NCBI GenBank assembly: GCA_963755985.1
Contig: CAVWLO010000003.1
Span: forward strand, 1,169,891-1,233,890
Length of the DNA stretch: 64,000 nucleotides
Reading direction: 5' to 3'
Origin: DASXMT01 sp963755985
GTDB lineage: Bacteria > Actinomycetota > Acidimicrobiia > Acidimicrobiales > RAAP-2
Positions 17,114-25,590 of the stretch are shown in pieces. The notes beneath the pieces are model-generated. The model ran no database searches. It saw only the letters and a program-made list of their open reading frames with translations, and had not been told where the DNA came from. The translations under genes were made by a program, and so were the position numbers. Position 1 is the stretch's first letter. Each line of letters opens with the position of its first letter.

Positions 17114-17181
17114 GCGCACCGGGGCCGGGGTGGCCCTTCCCGGGTGGGGCGCTGTCGCAGGCGCGGTCGTCCTGGGATAGG
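17098..17181 (+). repeat. Short direct repeat duplicating the proB 3' end
   Basis: GGTCGTCCTGGGATA, the last codons of proB, recurs about 67 bases downstream (from 17166) in the gap before proA. This suggests a small duplication. Confidence 0.6.
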
Positions 17182-17198
17182 CCGCGGGAGCGCAACGG

Positions 17199-17204
17199 TA
17201 CGCT
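17199..17204 (+). promoter_or_regulatory. -10 hexamer TACGCT before proA
   Basis: The hexamer ends six bases before the proA GTG with no Shine-Dalgarno between them, so proA may be transcribed separately from proB. Confidence 0.5.
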
Positions 17205-17210
17205 AGAGGG

Positions 17211-18467
17211 GTGACCTCCGATCCCCCGGCCGCTCTGGCCCAGCTCGGGCGGCGCGCCCAGGAGGCCTCCCGCTTGGTGGCCCGGGCGTCGTCGGCCACC
17301 CGAGACGAGGCCCTGCGCTGCGCGGCGGACCTCATCGAGCGGCGCGCCGGGGAGCTGCTCGAGGCCAACGGCGCCGATCTGGCCCGGGCGGTGGAGTTCG
17401 GGTCCGACTCCACCGCGGTCGACCGGCTCCGGCTGACGGCTGAGCGGATCGCGGGCATGGCCGGCGGCCTCCGGGCCGTCGCCGCCCTCCCCGACCCGGT
17501 CGGCGAGGTGGTCGATGGATGGGTGCGCCCGAACGGGCTCCGGATCGTGCGGGTGCGGGTGCCCCTCGGGGTCGTCGGGGTCATCTACGAGAACCGTCCC
17601 AACGTGACCAGCGACGCGGCCGGGCTGTGCCTGAAGTCGGGCAACGCCGTGTTGTTGCGGGGCTCGTCGACGGCCATCGAGTCCAACACCGCCATCGTCT
17701 CGCTGCTCCGGGCCGGCCTGGCCAAGGCTGGGCTGCCCGAGGATGCCGTCGGGTTGGTCGAAGACACCAGTCGGGAGTCGGCCGTCGAGTTCATGCAGCT
17801 CCGCGGGGTCATCGACTGCCTGATCCCCCGGGGCGGGCCCTCGCTGATCGCCTCGATCCTGGAGCACGCCACCGTGCCCTACGTCATCGACGGTGACGGC
17901 AACTGCCACGTCTACGTGGACGCCCGGGCCGACCTGGACGTGGCCGAGGCCATCGTGGTCAACGCCAAGACCCAGCGGCCCGGCGTGTGCAACGCGGCCG
18001 AGTCGCTACTCGTCCACCGGGAGGTGGCCGCGGCCTTCCTGCCCCGCCTGGCCGCCGCGCTCGAGGGCGTGGAACTGGTGGGGGACGAGGCCACCCGTTC
18101 GATACTGACCGGGATCGGGGAGGCGACCGAGGAGGACTACGCCACAGAGTTCTTGGGGCCGAAGCTGTCGGTGGCCGTCGTCGGCGGCATCGACGAGGCC
18201 ATGGACCGGATCGCCCGGTTCGGGACGGGCCACTCCGAGGCCATCATTACCGAAGACCTGGCCGCTGCGGATAGATTCACGTCCCAAGTCGATGCCGCGG
18301 CCGTCCTGGTCAATGCGTCGACCCGCTTCGTGGACGGTGAGGAGCTCGGCCTGGGGGCCGAGATCGGCATTTCCACGCAGAAACTCCATGCCCGGGGGCC
18401 GATGGGTCTGCGGGAACTGACGAGCATCAAGTATGTGGTGCACGGACAAGGGCAGGTACGCCAGTGA
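17211..18467 (+). CDS. proA: Glutamate-5-semialdehyde dehydrogenase (gamma-glutamyl phosphate reductase)
   Basis: This 418-residue NADPH-dependent enzyme reduces glutamyl phosphate to the semialdehyde, the second step of proline synthesis. It shows the ProA sequences 'RVPLGVVGVIYENRPNVTSD', 'LRGSSTAIESN' and the catalytic cysteine in 'QRPGVCNAAE' (Cys260), with 'DVSTQKLHARGPMGL'-like residues near the end. The length is normal. Its TGA overlaps the GTG of the MoxR gene, an arrangement that couples an unrelated ATPase to proline synthesis. Confidence 0.96.
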   Translation: MTSDPPAALAQLGRRAQEASRLVARASSATRDEALRCAADLIERRAGELLEANGADLARAVEFGSDSTAVDRLRLTAERIAGMAGGLRAVAALPDPVGEVVDGWVRPNGLRIVRVRVPLGVVGVIYENRPNVTSDAAGLCLKSGNAVLLRGSSTAIESNTAIVSLLRAGLAKAGLPEDAVGLVEDTSRESAVEFMQLRGVIDCLIPRGGPSLIASILEHATVPYVIDGDGNCHVYVDARADLDVAEAIVVNAKTQRPGVCNAAESLLVHREVAAAFLPRLAAALEGVELVGDEATRSILTGIGEATEEDYATEFLGPKLSVAVVGGIDEAMDRIARFGTGHSEAIITEDLAAADRFTSQVDAAAVLVNASTRFVDGEELGLGAEIGISTQKLHARGPMGLRELTSIKYVVHGQGQVRQ

Positions 18468-19384
18468 CCACAGGGCAGACGAACGACTACGCCACCGGGT
18501 TTCCGACCGCGGGAGCGCCCCGATTCGACTCGATCGGCGCCGTGCGCTCCGGTCTGTCCGGGGTCGACTACCTGGCCGATGAGGGCATCTCCGGCGTGGT
18601 CTACCTGGCTGACCGACTGGCCAAGCCGGTGCTGGTCGAAGGGCCGGCAGGCACGGGCAAGACCGAGCTGGCCAAGTCCGTGGCCAAGATGACCGGGAGC
18701 CGGCTCATCCGGCTCCAGTGCTACGAGGGCCTGGACGAGTCCAAGGCCCTCTACGAGTGGAACTACAAAAAGCAGCTGTTGCGGATCCAGGCCGACTCCG
18801 ACCAGTCCTGGCAGCAGCTCGAGGAGGACATCTTCTCCGAGGAGTTCCTGCTCGCCCGCCCCCTGCTCGAGGCGATCCGTTCGCCCGAGCCGGTGGTGCT
18901 GCTGGTCGACGAGGTGGACCGGGTCGAGCTCGAGACCGAGGCCCTTCTGCTCGAGATCCTCTCCGAGTACCAGGTGTCCATCCCCGAACTGGGCACGGTG
19001 CGGGCCACCCAGATCCCCCTGGTCTTCCTCACCTCCAACAACACGCGTGAACTTTCCGAGGCATTGAAGCGCCGCTGCCTCTACCTCCACATCGACTATC
19101 CCGACCTCGACCGGGAGCGGGCCATCATCCAGACCCGGGTGCCCGGGATCAGTGCCGAGCTCGCCGACCAGGTGGCCCGCATCGTTCGGTCCATCCGGAC
19201 CCTGGAGCTGAAGAAGGCCCCCTCGGTCTCCGAGACCCTGGACTGGGCCCGGACCCTGGTGGTCCTGGGTGTCGAGTCGATCGACGCCGAGCAGGCCCGG
19301 GACACCTTGCACATCCTGTTGAAGTACCGGGCCGACATCGACCGCGCCGCCAAGGAGCTGGCCTCGGTCGACGTGTCGGACTGA
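18464..19384 (+). CDS. MoxR/CoxD-type AAA+ ATPase
   Basis: This 306-residue AAA+ protein has Walker A GPAGTGKT (60-67), Walker B 'VVLLVDEVDR', a sensor-1 'FLTSNNTREL' and an arginine-finger region 'ALKRRCLYLHI'. It belongs to the MoxR class that pairs with VWA proteins as a chaperone system, inserting metals or remodelling complexes. The adjacent CoxE-like gene is its expected partner. No CO dehydrogenase subunits are present in the window, so the client is unknown. It starts four bases inside proA. Confidence 0.9.
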   Translation: MTTGQTNDYATGFPTAGAPRFDSIGAVRSGLSGVDYLADEGISGVVYLADRLAKPVLVEGPAGTGKTELAKSVAKMTGSRLIRLQCYEGLDESKALYEWNYKKQLLRIQADSDQSWQQLEEDIFSEEFLLARPLLEAIRSPEPVVLLVDEVDRVELETEALLLEILSEYQVSIPELGTVRATQIPLVFLTSNNTRELSEALKRRCLYLHIDYPDLDRERAIIQTRVPGISAELADQVARIVRSIRTLELKKAPSVSETLDWARTLVVLGVESIDAEQARDTLHILLKYRADIDRAAKELASVDVSD

Positions 19385-19400
19385 AGCCGGGCCGGCCGCC

Positions 19401-20876
19401 ATGCTCGATGTGCTCTCCGGGTTCGTCTCCGAACTGCGGGCCGCCGGCATCCCGGTGTCCCTGACCGAGCACCTCGACGCGGCCGAGGCCATGCGCCACG
19501 TCCCGCTGGAGGACCGTGAGGCCCTCAAGTACGCGCTGGGCGCCAGTCTGGTGAAGTCCTCCTCCCACTGGCATGCCTTCGACACGGCCTTCGAGGTCTA
19601 CTTCTCCCTGCGCGGGCCCGAGTACACCATCGACGAGGACAGCGCGGGCCGGGCCAACGAGGACCGGGCCAGGACGTCGGGCGACAACGGGCACCAGGGG
19701 AGCGGGCGGGGAGGCGGAGCCGGCCAGGAGGCCATGACCCCCGAGGAGCTGGCCGACCTGTTGTACAAGGCCCTGCTCGGCGCCAACGACTCGATGATCA
19801 CCGCGGTGGCCCGTCACGCCGTGGCCCGCTTTGCCGGCATGGAGGCGGGCCGTCCGGTGGGGGGCACCTACTACCTGTACCGCACGCTCCGGAACCTCGA
19901 CCTCGACGGGGTCCTCCAACGCCTGATGGAGCAGGCCCGGGCGGGCGGCGCTTCGACCAAGGGCCAGCCCGAGGGCGAGGGACCCCCCTCCGGCCTCACC
20001 GGCCTGGAGGAGCGCTTGGTGCGCGACGAGTACCAGACCCGGATCGACAAGCTGCGCCAGGAGATCGAGGCCGAGATCCGCCGCCGGCTGGTGGCCGACC
20101 GGGGCAGCGAGGCCCTGGCCAAGTCGTTGCGCAAGCCCCTTCCCGAGGACATCGACTTCATGCACGCCACCAGGGACGAGCTGGTGGCGTTGCGAGGGGC
20201 CCTCCAGCCGCTGTCCCGGAAGTTGGCCGTGCGATTAGCCCGCAAGCGACGCCATGGCCGCAAGGGCCCGCTCGACTTCCGGAGCACGGTGCGCCATTCG
20301 TTGTCGACCGGCGGCGTCCCGGTGGACCCGCGCTTCAAGTACCCGCGGCCCTCCAAGCCCGAGATCGTGGTCATCGCCGACATCTCGGGCTCGGTGGCCT
20401 CCTTCGCCCGCTTCACCCTCCATCTCGTCCACGCCATCGCCACCCAGTTCTCCAAGGTGCGCAGCTTCGTCTTCATCGACGGCATCGACGAGGTGACCCG
20501 GTTCTTCGAGGGCACCGACGACCCGGCCGAGGCCGTGCACCGCATCAACACCGAGGCCGACGTCATCTGGGTGGACGGCCACTCCGACTACGGGCATGCC
20601 CTCACCGTCTTCTGGGAGCGCTGGGGCGAGGAGATCAACGCAAAGTCGAGCGTGCTGCTGTTGGGTGACGCCCGGAACAACTACCACGCCTCCCACTCCT
20701 GGGTGGTGAAGGAGATCCAGAAGAAGGCCCGGCACGTCTACTGGCTGAACCCCGAGCCGCGCGCCTATTGGGACTCGGGCGACTCGATCGTGGGCGAGTA
20801 CGCCGTGCACTGCGACGATGTCGTCGAGTGTCGGACCCTCCGCCAGCTGGAGCGGTTCGTGGGCGAGCTGGCTTGA
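19401..20876 (+). CDS. CoxE-like VWA domain protein
   Basis: This 491-residue protein has a charged N-terminal helical region ('VSLTEHLDAAEAMRHV') and a C-terminal von Willebrand A fold with the MIDAS motif DISGS (Asp327) and 'WVDGHSDYGHAL'. It matches the VWA-containing CoxE family found with MoxR ATPases. MIDAS ligand binding by divalent metal is expected. Together with the upstream ATPase it forms a two-gene chaperone module. A Gly-rich linker occurs near residues 88-115. Confidence 0.88.
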   Translation: MLDVLSGFVSELRAAGIPVSLTEHLDAAEAMRHVPLEDREALKYALGASLVKSSSHWHAFDTAFEVYFSLRGPEYTIDEDSAGRANEDRARTSGDNGHQGSGRGGGAGQEAMTPEELADLLYKALLGANDSMITAVARHAVARFAGMEAGRPVGGTYYLYRTLRNLDLDGVLQRLMEQARAGGASTKGQPEGEGPPSGLTGLEERLVRDEYQTRIDKLRQEIEAEIRRRLVADRGSEALAKSLRKPLPEDIDFMHATRDELVALRGALQPLSRKLAVRLARKRRHGRKGPLDFRSTVRHSLSTGGVPVDPRFKYPRPSKPEIVVIADISGSVASFARFTLHLVHAIATQFSKVRSFVFIDGIDEVTRFFEGTDDPAEAVHRINTEADVIWVDGHSDYGHALTVFWERWGEEINAKSSVLLLGDARNNYHASHSWVVKEIQKKARHVYWLNPEPRAYWDSGDSIVGEYAVHCDDVVECRTLRQLERFVGELA

Positions 20877-21739
20877 GCCCCCCTTCCCCTGCCGAGGGCG
20901 GGTTCGATGGCCTGGCCGGGGCGGGACGGCCGCTTCCCGGTGCCGAGAACGGCGCCGGTGCCGACCCCGAACGCAACCGGCCTCCCGAGGGGATCCGGAC
21001 CACCCCGTCCCCGTCCCAGGCGGCCACCCGCCTCGTGTTGGTCCGACACGGTGAGGCGGTGTGCAACGTGTCCGGGGTCTGCGGCGGCCCCTTCGGTTGC
21101 ACCGGCCTGACCGAGCGCGGGGTCCACCAGGTCGAGGCGCTCCGGGACCGCGTGGCCCTGACCGGCGAGTTGGCCGGGACCGACGCCCTCTATGCCAGCA
21201 TCCTGCCCCGGGCCATCCAGACGGCGGAGATCCTGGCCCCGGTGCTGATGGGCGCTGACCGGTCGGCGCTACCGCTGGTCACCGACTGCGGTCTGTGCGA
21301 GCTGCACCCGGGCGAGGCCGACGGGTTGACGTGGGCCCAGTTCGCCAAGCGCTTCGGCCAGCTCCAGCTGGACTGGGACACCGACCCTGACCAGGCCATC
21401 GCCCCTGGCGGGGAGAGCTGGACGGGCTTCGTCAACCGGGCGGCCGATGCCTTGGCCACGATCGCCCACCGGCATCCGGGCCAGCTGGTGGTGATCGCCT
21501 GTCACGCCGGGGTGATCGAGGCGTCGTTGCTGGCGCTCTTGCCCGTGGCCGGCGGCCGCCAAGGGGCCCGCCTCCAGCTCCGCACCCAGCACGCCTCGCT
21601 CACCACCTGGGAGATTGAGCTTGGGCGCTGGCGCTTGCTCACCTACAACGACGCGGCGCACCATCTCGCAGGGGATCGCCCGGAAGGGCAGGGTGCGCTG
21701 GGACTGCGGGTGGTGGGCACCCAGCCGGCCCGGGCCTGA
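20873..21739 (+). CDS. Histidine phosphatase family protein
   Basis: The product (about 288 residues) has the phosphoglycerate mutase-like catalytic motif LVRHGEA and the second histidine in 'VIACHAGVIEA', plus the acidic 'LCELHPGEADG' loop. The first 50 residues are Pro/Gly-rich and probably disordered. The start is uncertain: TTG at 20873 overlaps the CoxE stop (TTGA), and no better ATG or GTG precedes the domain. The substrate is not deducible. It may cooperate with the MoxR/CoxE pair or simply share transcription. Confidence 0.8.
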   Translation: MSPPSPAEGGFDGLAGAGRPLPGAENGAGADPERNRPPEGIRTTPSPSQAATRLVLVRHGEAVCNVSGVCGGPFGCTGLTERGVHQVEALRDRVALTGELAGTDALYASILPRAIQTAEILAPVLMGADRSALPLVTDCGLCELHPGEADGLTWAQFAKRFGQLQLDWDTDPDQAIAPGGESWTGFVNRAADALATIAHRHPGQLVVIACHAGVIEASLLALLPVAGGRQGARLQLRTQHASLTTWEIELGRWRLLTYNDAAHHLAGDRPEGQGALGLRVVGTQPARA

Positions 21740-21780
21740 CCCGCACCAAAGCTCGCCGTCCCGATCAGCCGAGGGACTGG

Positions 21781-23139
21781 TCAGTCCCGGAGGAACTCGG
21801 CGACGCGAAAGGCCAGGTCCAGAGACTGGCGGGCGTTCAGTCGGGGATCGCAGGCCGTGGTGTAGCGCTGGTGGAGCTGGTCCTCCACGATGTCCTCCAT
21901 GCCGCCCAGGCACTCGGTGACGTCATCCCCGGTCAGCTCGACGTGCACCCCGCCCGGCCAGGACCCCTCCTGGGCGTGCGCCTGGAAGAACCCCCTGATC
22001 TCGGTGAGGATGTCGTCGAACCGCCGGGTCTTCCGCCCGCCCTCGGCGTTGATCGTGTTGCCGTGCATGGGATCGCAGACCCAGACCACCGGATGGCCCT
22101 CCTCCCGGACCGCCCGGAGGAGCGTGGGCAGCTTGGCCTCAACATGGTCGGCGCCGAACCGGGTGATGAGGCTGACCCGGCCGGGGACCCGGTCGGGGTT
22201 GAGCAGCTGGCACAGGCCCACCACGTCGTCGGGCGTGGCGCCCGGGCCGACCTTGGAGCCGACAGGATTGTGGATCCCCGAGAGGAACTCGCAGTGGGCC
22301 CCGTCCAATTGCCGAGTGCGTTCGCCCACCCAAAGCATGTGGGCCGAGCAGTCGTACCAGTCGCCGGTCAGCGAGTCGCGCCGGGTGAGCGCCTCTTCGT
22401 AATCGAGGATGAGCGCTTCATGGCTCGTCCAGAAGTCGACCTGGTGGAGGCTGTCCTCCCGTGACAGGTCGATGCCGCAGGCGCCCATGAAGCGGAGAGC
22501 GCGGTCGATGCCCTTGGCGATGGCGTCGAACCGGCGTCCCTCGGAGGAGGAGGCCACGAATTCCTGGTTCCAGGCATGAACCTGGGCCAGGTCGGCGAAC
22601 CCTCCCTTGGTGAAGGCCCGGAGCAGGTTGAGGGTCGACACCGACTGGTGGTACGAGGTGACGAGGCGGTTGGGATCGGGGATCCGTGCCGCCCGGTCGG
22701 GCAGGTCGTCGTTGACCATGTGCCCTCGGAACGAGTCCAGTACCTGGCCATCTATCTCTTCGGTCGGGGAGGACCGCGGCTTGGCGAACTGGCCGGCAAT
22801 GCGGCCCAGCTTCACCACCGGGACCCCGGCGCCGTAGGTCAGGACCACCGCCATCTGCAGGATCACCCGGAGCTTGTCCCGGATCCCGTCGGCGGTGAAG
22901 TCGGTGAAGGACTCGGCGCAGTCGCCCGCCTGCAACAAGAAGGCCCGGCCCGCGGCTGCCTCCCCCAATGCGCTGGTCAGGCGACGGGCCTCCCCGGCAA
23001 ATACCAGCGGCGGGAGGGAGGCGAGCTGTTCGTGGACCCGCTTCAGCTCGGCGTCGTCGGGCCAGACCGGCTGCTGTGCAGCTGGTCGCCGCCGCCACGA
23101 GTCGGGAGCCCAGGCCTCCTCCGGGCGAGTCGTCGTCAC
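21781..23139 (-). CDS. aroF: Class II 3-deoxy-7-phosphoheptulonate synthase
   Basis: This plant/actinobacterial-type DAHP synthase (about 452 residues) condenses phosphoenolpyruvate with erythrose 4-phosphate to open the shikimate pathway. It has the class II signatures 'AFLLQAGDCAESF', 'VKLGRIAGQFAKPRSSP', 'GERTRQLDGAHCEFLSGI', 'KVGPGATPDD' and 'WVCDPMHGNT'. Two in-frame GTGs exist (23145 and 23139). The second is preferred because a TACGCT hexamer abuts the first and lies six bases before the second. It is convergent with the phosphatase gene and divergent from the LLM gene. Confidence 0.95.
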   Translation of the reverse strand: MTTTRPEEAWAPDSWRRRPAAQQPVWPDDAELKRVHEQLASLPPLVFAGEARRLTSALGEAAAGRAFLLQAGDCAESFTDFTADGIRDKLRVILQMAVVLTYGAGVPVVKLGRIAGQFAKPRSSPTEEIDGQVLDSFRGHMVNDDLPDRAARIPDPNRLVTSYHQSVSTLNLLRAFTKGGFADLAQVHAWNQEFVASSSEGRRFDAIAKGIDRALRFMGACGIDLSREDSLHQVDFWTSHEALILDYEEALTRRDSLTGDWYDCSAHMLWVGERTRQLDGAHCEFLSGIHNPVGSKVGPGATPDDVVGLCQLLNPDRVPGRVSLITRFGADHVEAKLPTLLRAVREEGHPVVWVCDPMHGNTINAEGGRKTRRFDDILTEIRGFFQAHAQEGSWPGGVHVELTGDDVTECLGGMEDIVEDQLHQRYTTACDPRLNARQSLDLAFRVAEFLRD

Positions 23140-23145
23140 CCCCAC

Positions 23146-23151
23146 AGCGTA
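23146..23151 (-). promoter_or_regulatory. -10 hexamer TACGCT before aroF
   Basis: On the reverse strand the hexamer is followed by GTGGGGGTG, so the second GTG fits the six-base spacing seen elsewhere. Confidence 0.45.
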
Positions 23152-23164
23152 GGACCTGTGGCCC

Positions 23165-23170
23165 TAGGCT
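23165..23170 (+). promoter_or_regulatory. -10 hexamer TAGGCT before the LLM oxidoreductase
   Basis: The hexamer ends six bases before the ATG at 23177. The aroF promoter lies back to back with it. Confidence 0.5.
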
Positions 23171-23176
23171 CGGGCA

Positions 23177-24103
23177 ATGCTGCCATTTCGGTTTGCCGTC
23201 CAGCTCAACAAGGCGGACTCGGGTACGGCGTGGCGCGAGACAGCACGCAAGCTCGAGGGGCTGGGCTATTCCACCCTGTTCATCCCCGATCACTTCGACG
23301 ATCAATACGGGCCGCTGGTCGCGCTGACCGTCGCGGCCGAGGCCACCACCGACCTGCGGGTCGGCTCGCTGGTCTTCGACAACGACTACCGCCACCCGGT
23401 GGTCCTGGCCAAGGAGGTAGCCACGCTCGACCTCCTGTCCGACGGGCGGGTCGAGTTCGGCCTGGGGGCAGGCTGGATGACCTCGGACTACGAGCAGTCG
23501 GGCATCCCCCACGATCCCCCCGGCACCCGGATCGACCGCATGATGGAAAGCCTGGCCATCATGAAGTCGTTGTGGACCGAGCACCGGACGACGCGGGCCG
23601 GTGACCACTACACCGTCACCGACGCGCTGGGCACGCCCACGCACCAGCGCCCTCATCCCCCGGTCATCATCGGCGGGGGCGGCGAGCGCATCCTCACCTA
23701 TGCCGGACGGGAGGCCGACATCGTCGGCATCAACCCGAACCTGGCCGCCGGCTATATCGGCCCCGAGGTGGCTGCGACCTCCCTGGTGGAGTCCTACCGC
23801 CAACGGGTCGAGTGGGTGCGGGCCGGGGCCGGCGACCGCTTCGACCAGGTCGAGCTGCAGATCCTGACGTTCTTCGTCCAGGTGGTGGACAACGCCGCCG
23901 AGGTCTTCGAACAGATGGCCCCCATGTTCTCGGCCTCGCCCGAGGCGATGGCCGAGATCCCCATGGCCCTCGTGGGCACGGTGGTCGAGATCATCGAGAC
24001 CCTGCAGCGCCGCCGGGAGGAGCTCGGGTTCTCCTACATCGTGGTCCACGAGGCCGAGGTCGATGCCTTCGCCCCGGTGGTGGCCCGGCTTGCCGGCACC
24101 TGA
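23177..24103 (+). CDS. LLM-class F420-dependent oxidoreductase (TIGR03621-like)
   Basis: This 308-residue protein has the luciferase-like TIM-barrel pattern 'LGYSTLFIPDHFDD', 'LVFDNDYRHPVVLAKEVATL', 'RVEFGLGAGWM' and 'HPPVIIGGGGERIL'. In actinobacteria this subgroup typically uses coenzyme F420, but flavin use cannot be excluded from the sequence. The substrate is unknown. It is followed two bases later by nadD, so the two are probably co-transcribed from the hexamer at 23165. Confidence 0.87.
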   Translation: MLPFRFAVQLNKADSGTAWRETARKLEGLGYSTLFIPDHFDDQYGPLVALTVAAEATTDLRVGSLVFDNDYRHPVVLAKEVATLDLLSDGRVEFGLGAGWMTSDYEQSGIPHDPPGTRIDRMMESLAIMKSLWTEHRTTRAGDHYTVTDALGTPTHQRPHPPVIIGGGGERILTYAGREADIVGINPNLAAGYIGPEVAATSLVESYRQRVEWVRAGAGDRFDQVELQILTFFVQVVDNAAEVFEQMAPMFSASPEAMAEIPMALVGTVVEIIETLQRRREELGFSYIVVHEAEVDAFAPVVARLAGT

Positions 24104-24105
24104 GG

Positions 24106-24699
24106 GTGGGACACGAGCGCATCGGCGTGTTCGGCGGGACCTTCGACCCCGTCCACACCGGCCACGTCGAGACGGCAGAGGCCGTCCACCGGGCCCTCGG
24201 CCTGGACCGGACCCTGCTGGTGGTGGCCAACGAGCCCTGGCAGAAGGAGGGGACTCGCTCGGTCACCCCGGCCGAGGACCGGTTGGCCATGGTCGAGGCG
24301 GCCGTCTCGGGCCGCCCGGGGCTGGAGCCCAGCCGGCTCGAGATCGACCGGGGCGGCCCGTCGTACACCATTGACACCATTGACGACCTCCAACGCCTGC
24401 AGCCTGGGTCGGAGCTGTTCCTGGTCGTGGGGGCGGACGTCGTGCCCGAGCTCCCGACGTGGCGCCACCCGGCCGAGTTGGCCTCCTCGGTGGTGCTGGT
24501 CGTCGTGGACCGCCCCGGAGCCGCCCGGGTGGAGCCGCCGCCGGGTTGGCGGGCCGTCTGGGTGCCGGTACCGCCCTTCGATGTGTCGAGCACGGAGCTC
24601 CGGTCTCGCCTGGAGGCAGGTCAGCCGGTTGACGGTTTGGTGCCTGCGTCGGTCATCCGTTGCATTCGCGGCAGAAATCTGTACGCTACGGGCAGATGA
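24106..24699 (+). CDS. nadD: Nicotinate-nucleotide adenylyltransferase
   Basis: This 197-residue enzyme adenylates nicotinate mononucleotide in NAD synthesis. The nucleotidyltransferase motif GGTFDPVHTGH (about 8-18) and the C-terminal 'VSSTELRSRL' signature are present. The GTG at 24106 gives the proper N-terminus immediately before the first beta strand. The stop overlaps the ATG of the next gene (ATGA). The nadD-rsfS neighbourhood is widespread in bacteria. Confidence 0.94.
   Translation: MGHERIGVFGGTFDPVHTGHVETAEAVHRALGLDRTLLVVANEPWQKEGTRSVTPAEDRLAMVEAAVSGRPGLEPSRLEIDRGGPSYTIDTIDDLQRLQPGSELFLVVGADVVPELPTWRHPAELASSVVLVVVDRPGAARVEPPPGWRAVWVPVPPFDVSSTELRSRLEAGQPVDGLVPASVIRCIRGRNLYATGR
24682..24687 (+). 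promoter_or_regulatory. -10 hexamer TACGCT inside the nadD 3' end
   Basis: The hexamer ends eight bases before the ATG at 24696, so the small membrane protein gene may have an internal leaderless promoter. Confidence 0.4.
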
Positions 24700-25040
24700 G
24701 CGTATGGACGACGCTGAGCGAGAGCCCAATGGCCGATGCGGATGTCCTGCCCGGCCCCGGTCCCAGCGCCGACCCGCTCCTTGCTCCCTACCTGGGCCCC
24801 GATCCCGGCCTGCCGACGGTCGATGTGGCCGGTGAACTGCCGGCCGTGGTCGGCCGCGTGGCCCTGCGCCAGGCCCGCCGGAGACGCCAGCTCACCGCGG
24901 TGGTGTGCATCGTGGTCGTCGCCGTACTTCTGGCCGTTACCATCATGATCCTCGGCATCGCCCGCGACCGGCCCGCGACGCCAGCGTCGCCGGGTGCCGC
25001 GGCCAGCGCCGGCCCGATCCTGTTGGCTCCCTTGTTGTGA
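24696..25040 (+). CDS. Small single-pass membrane protein
   Basis: This 114-residue protein is not recognised. It has an acidic, Pro-rich N-terminus, a basic patch (RQARRRRQ) directly before one strong membrane helix (about residues 68-88) and a short Ala/Pro-rich extracytoplasmic tail. An N-in topology follows from the positive patch. In some actinobacteria an LCP-type wall protein occupies the position between nadD and rsfS, so this could be a reduced relative or a replacement, but no LCP domain is visible. Confidence 0.6.
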   Translation: MSVWTTLSESPMADADVLPGPGPSADPLLAPYLGPDPGLPTVDVAGELPAVVGRVALRQARRRRQLTAVVCIVVVAVLLAVTIMILGIARDRPATPASPGAAASAGPILLAPLL

Positions 25041-25077
25041 ACACGAATGGCGCGCCAGCGCCAGAAGGAGGACCCCA

Positions 25078-25461
25078 TTGACAACTGCAGCTGCCCGACA
25101 TCTCGCGGACCAGCCCCGGACCGCGGTACCCGAAGCGTCGCTCCTGGCGGCACAGGCCGCCGACTCGAAGCTGGGTGAGCGGACGGTGATCCTGTCGGTT
25201 GGCGAAGCCCTTGGCATCACCGAGGCCTTTGTCATCACCAGTGGTGGGAACGCCAGGCAGGTCAGGACCATCGCCGACGAAGTAGAGCTGCAGTTGAAAA
25301 AGGCCGAGGGCCGCGCTCCGATCCGTATCGAAGGGCTCGACGACGCCCGGTGGGTGCTCATGGACTACGGGGACTTCCTCGTGCACGTGTTCGTGAACGA
25401 GGCCCGAGAGTTCTACGACCTCGAGCACCTGTGGGCCGACGCCCAGCGCGTCGCCTGGTAG
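25078..25461 (+). CDS. rsfS: Ribosome silencing factor RsfS
   Basis: This 127-residue protein binds L14 and blocks subunit joining when nutrients fall. It has the DUF143 sequences 'FVITSGGNARQVRTIADEVE', 'DARWVLMDYGDFLVHVF' and 'EFYDLEHLW'. The TTG at 25078 is chosen because an AAGGAGGA ribosome-binding site (about 25065-25072) is correctly placed, and translation upstream of it has no family similarity. Confidence 0.94.
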   Translation: MTTAAARHLADQPRTAVPEASLLAAQAADSKLGERTVILSVGEALGITEAFVITSGGNARQVRTIADEVELQLKKAEGRAPIRIEGLDDARWVLMDYGDFLVHVFVNEAREFYDLEHLWADAQRVAW

Positions 25462-25468
25462 GCGCCAG

Positions 25469-25484
25469 CCGACGACGTCGTCGG
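25469..25484. terminator. Perfect 16-bp palindrome between rsfS and lpqB
   Basis: CCGACGACGTCGTCGG is fully palindromic and lies between two convergent genes. It could end transcription from both sides, although no U-tract follows. Confidence 0.4.
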
Positions 25485-25590
25485 AGCGCTCCCTCGGCGC
25501 TCATGCGTAGCCTTCACCTATGCTCCGGGCCGAAGGTCTTCATGGCTACTGAGCCGGTCCACGGCGCCGCGACCTGTCTCGGCGAGCCGG

